From NCBI GenBank assembly GCA_016929205.1, contig JAFGJF010000476.1, positions 1-5,742 of the forward strand: 5,742 nucleotides of DNA, written 5' to 3'. The notes beneath the pieces were generated by a model, which was not told the DNA's origin, ran no database searches, and saw nothing but the letters and a program-made list of their open reading frames with translations. The first letter of the stretch is position 1; every line of letters starts with the position of its first letter. The translations under genes were made by a program, and so were the position numbers. This document shows, piece after piece, positions 1 through 4,310 of the stretch. The stretch comes from Anaerolineae bacterium (lineage in GTDB: Bacteria > Chloroflexota > Anaerolineae > JAFGEY01).

Positions 1-555
1 GATGGCTTCCGCCTGGCCCCCAACGGCCAGCCGTTCGAGATCCCCTTTGAGGTCTCGATGGATGCCTCGGACATCGTCCCGGTGACCGAGCTGCTGGTCG
101 AGAACTATAAAGAGGTTGGGGTCAACGCCTCGATGAAGGTCCTCGAAGGGACGCTGCGCGGCGAGCGTTCAGCCGCCAACGAGCTGCGCGCGCGCACGCA
201 CTGGCACCACTTCCCCGAGCTGTGGTGGGGCGCGCTGTGGGACGCCAATCCGGCCGAATGGGGACGTCTGTGGGATACGTGGTTTAACACCAACGGCGAG
301 TCGGGCGAAGAACCGCCGGAGGATGTCAAGGAGTTCATGCGGCTGCGCGACCTGTCGATCGTCGTCGACGGCCAGGACCGCGAAGACGCCATTGCCGGGT
401 GGAAGAAGATGATGTACGACAACGTGTACGTCATCGTCACCGTCGAGCGCGTCGCGTACCCGCTGGTGGTCAATAATAAGTTGCGCAACGTGCCCACCGA
501 GGGCTTTGCTATCTCGGCGAACTTTTCGCTCGAGCAGATGTACTACGAAGCGTAA
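1..555 (+). CDS. ABC transporter solute-binding protein, family 5 (3' part only)
   Basis: This is the C-terminal 184 residues of an extracytoplasmic solute-binding protein of the oligopeptide/dipeptide/nickel type (SBP_bac_5). The reading frame is open from the first base, so the start and any lipoprotein signal lie upstream of the window. The visible part begins DGFRLAPNGQPFEIPFEVS, followed by a segment of the type V-TELLVENYKEVGVNASMKV, the usual lobe in which such proteins describe a competing strand and helix. It continues with LWDTWFNTNGESGEEPPED and ends GFAISANFSLEQMYYEA before TAA. The LW-W-T-GE-GEEPPE pattern is one I associate with long (roughly 600-700 residue) members in environmental bacteria. 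The downstream permease pair of the same transporter class supports the call. It would capture the substrate outside the membrane and deliver it to the permeases. Substrate is unknown; peptides, oligosaccharides and other solutes are all possible for this family. Confidence 0.88.
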   Translation, partial: DGFRLAPNGQPFEIPFEVSMDASDIVPVTELLVENYKEVGVNASMKVLEGTLRGERSAANELRARTHWHHFPELWWGALWDANPAEWGRLWDTWFNTNGESGEEPPEDVKEFMRLRDLSIVVDGQDREDAIAGWKKMMYDNVYVIVTVERVAYPLVVNNKLRNVPTEGFAISANFSLEQMYYEA

Positions 556-575
556 CACGTTCTGTTATCACACTC

Positions 576-604
576 TGGGTACCGGGCTTGTCGCCCGGTA
601 CCCA
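576..604 (+). repeat. Perfect 12-bp stem-loop between binding-protein and permease genes
   Basis: The arms TGGGTACCGGGC (576-587) and GCCCGGTACCCA (593-604) are exact reverse complements around a five-base loop, TTGTC. No run of T follows the right arm (AGTTCTGTGCTG), so it does not look like a classical intrinsic terminator. In many ABC operons a hairpin between the binding-protein gene and the permease genes stabilises the upstream transcript or lowers read-through, which keeps the binding protein in excess. That role is inferred. It could also be a copy of a dispersed palindromic repeat. Confidence 0.8.
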
Positions 605-641
605 AGTTCTGTGCTGTCGGGCATCAGCGCAAAACAGTGAC

Positions 642-648
642 GGGAGGT
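642..648 (+). promoter_or_regulatory. Ribosome binding site of the DppB-like permease
   Basis: GGGAGGT lies four bases before the ATG at 653, a strong Shine-Dalgarno match that fixes the start of the first permease gene. Confidence 0.8.
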
Positions 649-652
649 CCTG

Positions 653-1651
653 ATGCTGAATTACATCGTTTACCGTCTTTTCCAGCTTTTTCCGCTGCTG
701 GTCTTGGTTTCGCTGCTCACCTTTCTGATCATCGAGCTGCCCCCCGGAGACTATTTGACCTCATATGTCACCCGCATGGAGGAGTCAGGCACCAAGGTCG
801 ATGAGGCGGTTGTAGCACGGCTGAAACAGGAATACGGCCTGGACAAGCCGCTCTATTCTCGCTATCTTTGGTGGATGTGGAAGATCCTGTCCCGAGGCGA
901 CTTTGGCCGTTCTTTTAGCTACGGCATGCCGGTGACCCAGGTCATCGGCGACCGTCTTATGCTGACCATGATCATCTCGTTATGCTCGCTGCTCTTTGTG
1001 TGGGCCACGGCGATCCCGATCGGGATCTATGCCGCCACGCACCAATATTCGGCCGGGGACTATTTTTTCACCTTTCTGGGGTTCATCGGCATGGCCGTGC
1101 CCGGCTTTTTGTTGGCCCTGGTGCTGATGTACGTGTCGATCACCCGCTTTAACTTTTCGTCTGCCGGGCTCTTTTCGCCCGAATACGCCGACGCGCCGTG
1201 GAGTTTCGCCAAGGTATTCGACATGCTCAAACGGTTGTGGCTGCCGGTGATCATCATCGGGATCGGCGGCACGGCCGGGCTGATCCGGGTCATGCGCGGC
1301 ACGCTGCTCGACGAACTGCGCAAGCCGTACGTGACCACCGCGCGCTCCAAAGGACTAAGCGAGCGCAAACTGCTGTTCAAATATCCCGTACGGATCGCGA
1401 TCAACCCGATGATCAGCACCATCGGCTGGCTGCTGCCTACGCTGGTTTCGGGCGAGGGGATCACGTCGATCGTACTCAACCTGCCGACCTGCGGCCCGGT
1501 GCTGGTCATGGCGCTGATGAACCAGGATATGTACCTGGCGGGCAGTTTCGTCCTGATCCTGAGCACGCTGACGGTGATCGGCACGGTGATCTCGGATATC
1601 CTACTCGCCGCGGTCGACCCGCGCATCAGATATGGAGCAGCAGGACAATGA
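653..1651 (+). CDS. ABC transporter permease, DppB/OppB type
   Basis: A 332-residue inner-membrane permease of the dipeptide/oligopeptide/nickel class, a usual length for the family. The N-terminus has the typical first membrane segment (about residues 10-29) followed by PPGD at 30-33. A soluble stretch follows with LKQEYGLDKPLYSRYLWWM (58-75) and GDFGRSFSYGMPV (82-93), the family's conserved loop before the transmembrane core. Further hydrophobic segments lie at about 103-127, 138-162, 196-214, 254-268 and 294-320. The cytoplasmic EAA-type coupling loop that contacts the ATPase is at about 225-252, with key residues YVTTARSKGLSERKLL. The protein ends with the family signature DPRIRYG. The start is set by a strong GGAGG five bases upstream. 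The stop overlaps the start of the next gene by ATGA, so the two permeases are probably translationally coupled and form a heterodimer. Substrate cannot be inferred. Confidence 0.95.
   Translation: MLNYIVYRLFQLFPLLVLVSLLTFLIIELPPGDYLTSYVTRMEESGTKVDEAVVARLKQEYGLDKPLYSRYLWWMWKILSRGDFGRSFSYGMPVTQVIGDRLMLTMIISLCSLLFVWATAIPIGIYAATHQYSAGDYFFTFLGFIGMAVPGFLLALVLMYVSITRFNFSSAGLFSPEYADAPWSFAKVFDMLKRLWLPVIIIGIGGTAGLIRVMRGTLLDELRKPYVTTARSKGLSERKLLFKYPVRIAINPMISTIGWLLPTLVSGEGITSIVLNLPTCGPVLVMALMNQDMYLAGSFVLILSTLTVIGTVISDILLAAVDPRIRYGAAGQ
1648..1651 (+). other. ATGA start/stop overlap of the two permease genes
   Basis: The ATG of the DppC-like gene (1648-1650) shares bases with the TGA of the DppB-like gene (1649-1651). 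A GGAG at 1634-1637 precedes it by ten bases. This arrangement normally means translational coupling and equal production of the two partner subunits. Confidence 0.9.
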
Positions 1652-2766
1652 GTTTATTTGACAAAAAACGAAATGAGGACGAGCGCCTCTTCCAGGCTTC
1701 GCAGTGGCAGTTGATCTGGTGGAAATTCCGCAAGCACCGCCTGGCCATGATCGGCACGGTCGTGATCATTTTCCTCTACATCCTGGTCCTGTTTTGCGAG
1801 TTTCTCAGCCCTTACCTGACCACCACCCGTTTCCGCCGCTACCTGTACGCGCCGCCGCAGGCACTGCACTTTGTCCATCCCGAGCAGGGCTTCCGGCTGC
1901 GCCCCTTTATCTATGACATCCAACGCGAGGTGGATCAGAAGACGGCACGCCGTTATTTTGTCGAGGATCGCTCCACGACGTTCGACATCATCTTTTTTGC
2001 GCATGGCGAACCGTACAAGTTCTGGGGGATCTGGCCGACCGACATCCATCTCTTTGGGGTGGAAGAGGACGGGCCGCTGTTCCTGATGGGCACCGACCGC
2101 ATCGGGCGCGATCTGTTCACCCGCATCCTGTATGGGGCGCGGATCTCGCTGTCGATCGGCCTGGTGGGCATCGCGATCAACTTTACCATCGGCCTGCTGC
2201 TGGGCGGACTGTCGGGCTACATCGGGGGGATCGTGGATACAATGATCCAGCGGGTGATCGACCTGCTGATCTCGATCCCGCACCTGCCGCTGTGGATGGC
2301 GCTGGCGGCAGCGCTGCCGAGAGATTGGCCGCCGCTGCGGATCTATTTCGGGATCGTGATCCTGCTCTCGATCATCGGCTGGACGGGGCTGGCCCGCGTC
2401 GTGCGCGGCAAGCTGCTCTCACTGCGCGAGGAGGACTTTGTTATGGCTGCCCGGCTGGCGGGTTCGAACAATGGGCGGATCATCATCCGCCACCTGCTGC
2501 CCTCGTTTTTCAGCTATATCATCGTCAGCCTGACCATGTCCGTGCCCGGTATGATCCTCGGCGAGACGTCGTTGAGTTTTCTGGGGCTGGGACTGCAGCC
2601 GCCGGTGGTCAGTTGGGGCGTGCTGCTCCAGGATGCCCAGGACGTCGGATCGATCGCCCACTATGCCTGGCTGCTGATCCCGGTCTTTTTTGTCATTGCT
2701 TCCGTCCTGGCCTTCAACTTTTTGGGGGATGGCCTGCGCGACGCGGCCGACCCGTATGTGAGATAA
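1648..2766 (+). CDS. ABC transporter permease, DppC/OppC type, with long extracytoplasmic insert
   Basis: A 372-residue inner-membrane permease, the partner of the upstream DppB-like protein. It begins MSLFDKKRNEDERLF; the motif WWKFRKHRLAMIG (24-36) leads into the first membrane segment (about 33-54), as expected for the OppC N-terminal domain. A long hydrophilic stretch (about 56-148) follows, with YAPPQ, LRPFIYDI, RRYFVEDRS, GEPYKFWGIWPTDIHLFGVE. It ends in the family motif MGTDRIGRDLFTRILYGAR (147-165). The core has membrane segments near 166-190, 205-222, 232-250, 287-305 and 340-360. The EAA coupling loop is at about 260-285 (EEDFVMAARLAGSNNGRIIIRHLLP), and the C-terminus is NFLGDGLRDAADPYVR. 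Common DppC proteins are nearer 280-300 residues, so this one belongs to the long-insert subgroup. The open frame extends upstream to 1198, but that extension is arginine-rich out-of-frame sequence inside the first permease, so I start at 1648. Confidence 0.94.
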   Translation: MSLFDKKRNEDERLFQASQWQLIWWKFRKHRLAMIGTVVIIFLYILVLFCEFLSPYLTTTRFRRYLYAPPQALHFVHPEQGFRLRPFIYDIQREVDQKTARRYFVEDRSTTFDIIFFAHGEPYKFWGIWPTDIHLFGVEEDGPLFLMGTDRIGRDLFTRILYGARISLSIGLVGIAINFTIGLLLGGLSGYIGGIVDTMIQRVIDLLISIPHLPLWMALAAALPRDWPPLRIYFGIVILLSIIGWTGLARVVRGKLLSLREEDFVMAARLAGSNNGRIIIRHLLPSFFSYIIVSLTMSVPGMILGETSLSFLGLGLQPPVVSWGVLLQDAQDVGSIAHYAWLLIPVFFVIASVLAFNFLGDGLRDAADPYVR

Positions 2767-2804
2767 ATCAAGCGGTGTGTTTTGGCCGACTATGGTTGTA
2801 TAAA

Positions 2805-2841
2805 ACGCTCTGAAGGCGGTCACTGATCGTCCTCAGAGCGT
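2805..2841 (+). terminator. Possible weak terminator hairpin after the transport operon
   Basis: ACGCTCTGA (2805-2813) and TCAGAGCGT (2833-2841) form a perfect 9-bp stem around a 19-base loop that can pair further with bulges. It lies 38 bases after the permease stop and is followed by GCTGTCTTTA, which has only a short T run. The position is right for ending the transport operon, but the weak U tract makes an intrinsic terminator uncertain; it may instead protect the 3' end of the message. Confidence 0.4.
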
Positions 2842-2866
2842 GCTGTCTTTATGCCGGACACAGGCC

Positions 2867-2888
2867 GCCGGGCGATGAATCACCCGGC
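2867..2888 (+). repeat. Short palindrome A in the permease-UroD gap
   Basis: GCCGGGCGAT (2867-2876) pairs with ATCACCCGGC (2879-2888) except for one C-A mismatch, giving a six-bp GC-rich outer stem and a small inner stem. The core CGATGAATC is nearly shared with the next palindrome at 2900-2916. This suggests two copies or halves of a dispersed REP-like element. No T run follows. Confidence 0.6.
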
Positions 2889-2899
2889 TACGGAGCAGC

Positions 2900-2916
2900 G
2901 CCCGATGAAATCGGGC
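2900..2916 (+). repeat. Short palindrome B in the permease-UroD gap
   Basis: GCCCGAT (2900-2906) and ATCGGGC (2910-2916) form a perfect 7-bp stem with a three-base GAA loop. It sits 11 bases after palindrome A and shares its CGATGAA core. The pair is about 85 bases ahead of the UroD-like start codon, so it is in or near that gene's leader if transcription begins upstream. The rest of the 233-base gap (2767-2999) shows no gene and no convincing promoter. Confidence 0.65.
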
Positions 2917-2987
2917 TAAACTGGTCGCAGCCAGGCACTTTATAGGCCTCTATTCCCAATCGCGCCAGGGTCAAGGAACGCAAAGAC

Positions 2988-2993
2988 AGGAGG
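2988..2993 (+). promoter_or_regulatory. Ribosome binding site of the UroD-like gene
   Basis: A full AGGAGG lies six bases before the ATG at 3000, an ideal Shine-Dalgarno arrangement that decides the start. Confidence 0.85.
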
Positions 2994-2999
2994 ACCCAA

Positions 3000-4169
3000 A
3001 TGCCACACAGTGAAACACTCTCCCCTCGCGAACGGGTGCGCCTCGCACTCGAACACCGGGAAGCGGATCGCATCCCGATCGACCTGGGCGGGTTTCAAAC
3101 CGGGATCCACAGACTGGCCTACGCGGATCTGACCCAACACCTGGGACTGCAGGAAACGCCGCCGATGCTCGATCCCGTGCAGCAGCTCGTTGCCCCCTCG
3201 GAAACCGTTTTGCACCAGTTCCATTGTGATGTCCGGTACGTGGGCGCCAACGCCCCGCAAGGATACGACGGCGAGATCAAACACACTGTTCGCGACGGGC
3301 GGCTGTGGCACGACCTGACCGACGAGTTTGGCGTAGTGTGGTCGATGCCCGACGACCAGGGGCTGTACATGGACATCACCCACCACCCACTGGCCGAGGC
3401 GACGATCGACGACCTGGATAACTTTCCATTCCCGGATGGCAGCGATCCGACGCGGTTCGCCGGCCTTCGCGAACGGGCACAAACGATGCGCAACACAACG
3501 CCGTACGCGCTGTCGAGCACGATCTGCGGCGTGACCTATGAGACATGTTGGTATATGCGCGGCCTGGAACGCTGGTTTATGGACATGATCGAAAACCCGG
3601 CATTCTGTGAGGCGCTGATCGATCGCACCTCGCAGTACTGGGTCGATTGGATGGTCGGCTTTTTGGGCGAGGTCGGTGATCTGCTGGATGTGATTATGAT
3701 CGGCGATGACCTGGCCGGCCAGCCCGGACCGCTCTTTTCACCGCGTTTTTACCGCCAGGTCGTGCGCCCGCGCCAGCAGCGGGTGATCGACACGATCAAA
3801 AGACACAGCCAGGCCAAGATCTGGTACCACACCTGCGGCGACTGCACGGAATACATCCCCGATTTTATCGAGATGGGAATCGACATCCTCAACCCGGTAC
3901 AGATCAGCGCGCCGGGGATGGATCCGCAGCAGCTAAAAGACACATGGGGGAAGAACATTGTCTTTTGGGGCGGCGGGATCGATTCCCAGCACATTTTGCC
4001 CTTTGCCACCCCCGAACAGGTGAGACAAGAGGTCAAAAAGAACATCGCGATATTCAAACCCGGCGGCGGATACGTCTTTAACAACGTGCACAACATCCAG
4101 GCCGGCGTCCCACCCGAAAATATCGCGGCCCTGTACGAGGCTGCATACGAATTTGGTTTCTATGATTGA
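3000..4169 (+). CDS. Uroporphyrinogen decarboxylase-like protein (URO-D superfamily, possible methyltransferase)
   Basis: A 389-residue, probably cytoplasmic TIM-barrel protein of the URO-D superfamily, which includes heme-pathway uroporphyrinogen decarboxylase and cobamide or methylcobamide methyltransferases such as MtaA, MtbA and CmuA. It starts with the common ERVRLALEHREADRIPIDLGG (11-31); the RQAGRY substrate motif of true HemE is absent, so I do not call hemE. Later landmarks are GDDLAGQPGPLFSPRFYRQ (235-253), then YHTCGDC (276-282) with H277, C279 and C282. These are followed by NPVQ (298-301), FWGGGIDSQ (322-330) and PGGGYVFNNVHNIQAGVPPEN (354-374). The HxC pair matches the zinc ligands of MtaA-type enzymes, but no cysteine occurs after residue 282; H364 is a possible substitute. 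It has its own strong ribosome binding site and 233 bases separate it from the transporter. No corrinoid-protein gene is visible, so the methyltransferase idea is inference and the substrate is unknown. Confidence 0.87.
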   Translation: MPHSETLSPRERVRLALEHREADRIPIDLGGFQTGIHRLAYADLTQHLGLQETPPMLDPVQQLVAPSETVLHQFHCDVRYVGANAPQGYDGEIKHTVRDGRLWHDLTDEFGVVWSMPDDQGLYMDITHHPLAEATIDDLDNFPFPDGSDPTRFAGLRERAQTMRNTTPYALSSTICGVTYETCWYMRGLERWFMDMIENPAFCEALIDRTSQYWVDWMVGFLGEVGDLLDVIMIGDDLAGQPGPLFSPRFYRQVVRPRQQRVIDTIKRHSQAKIWYHTCGDCTEYIPDFIEMGIDILNPVQISAPGMDPQQLKDTWGKNIVFWGGGIDSQHILPFATPEQVRQEVKKNIAIFKPGGGYVFNNVHNIQAGVPPENIAALYEAAYEFGFYD

Positions 4170-4190
4170 CTACAAGCTGGAAGACATCTG

Positions 4191-4256
4191 AACCGCCAAG
4201 AGACAAAGAAATGCCAAGTCTTGAGGTTTTCTTGGCGCTCTCGGCGACTTGGCAGT
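4191..4256 (+). repeat. Palindromic interspersed-repeat-like element with interleaved arms
   Basis: Four arms with a GCCAAG/CTTGGC core occur in 66 bases. CGCCAAGA (4194-4201) is exactly complementary to TCTTGGCG (4230-4237), and TGCCAAGTC (4212-4220) to GACTTGGCA (4246-4254). The best pairings cross each other (1-2-1'-2'), while a shorter nested fold using only the six-base cores is also possible. The layout resembles the dispersed palindromes built of repeated CGCCAAG units and their complement CTTGGCG that I recall from many environmental bacterial genomes. This copy would be a degenerate one. No long T run follows; the next bases are AAAA. Family membership is inferred from pattern only. 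Confidence 0.7.
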
Positions 4257-4276
4257 AAAAGGCTTTCTCACATAAA
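4249..4276 (+). promoter_or_regulatory. Possible sigma-70-type promoter for the sulfatase-like gene
   Basis: TTGGCA at 4249-4254 matches the -35 consensus TTGACA at five of six bases. CATAAA at 4271-4276 matches TATAAT at four of six, with a 16-base spacer. It lies about 35 bases before the sulfatase-like start. The -35 box is inside the right arm of the palindrome, so the match may be coincidental. Confidence 0.3.
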
Positions 4277-4300
4277 CTGTGCTCAAGATATTCATTGTAT

Positions 4301-4306
4301 GGAGGT
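4301..4306 (+). promoter_or_regulatory. Ribosome binding site of the sulfatase-like gene
   Basis: GGAGGT followed by AAAT precedes the ATG at 4311, a strong Shine-Dalgarno match that fixes the start. Confidence 0.85.
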
Positions 4307-4310
4307 AAAT

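Noticed and set aside
1198..1647. Upstream extension of the DppC-like reading frame, which would give a 522-residue protein
   Set aside because: The extra residues are arginine-, histidine- and aspartate-rich out-of-frame sequence inside the well-conserved DppB-like gene. The ATG at 1648 gives a normal DppC N-terminus and an ATGA overlap.
2799..2804. TATAAA as a -10 box for the UroD-like gene
   Set aside because: No acceptable -35 sequence lies 15-19 bases upstream, and the terminator-like hairpin follows directly, which would stop any transcript started there.
2292..2813. Plus-strand open frame of 173 codons overlapping the DppC-like gene
   Set aside because: It is a frame-shifted reading of the permease core, rich in Ala, Gly and Arg, without a ribosome binding site or recognisable motif.
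2940..3482. Minus-strand open frame of 180 codons opposite the UroD-like gene
   Set aside because: It lies opposite a clearly conserved gene, shows no recognisable domain, and such frames are common on the opposite strand of GC-rich genes.
3000..4169. Assignment as hemE (heme-pathway uroporphyrinogen decarboxylase)
   Set aside because: The N-terminal RQAGRY substrate motif is absent, the protein is longer than typical HemE, and there are no heme biosynthesis neighbours.
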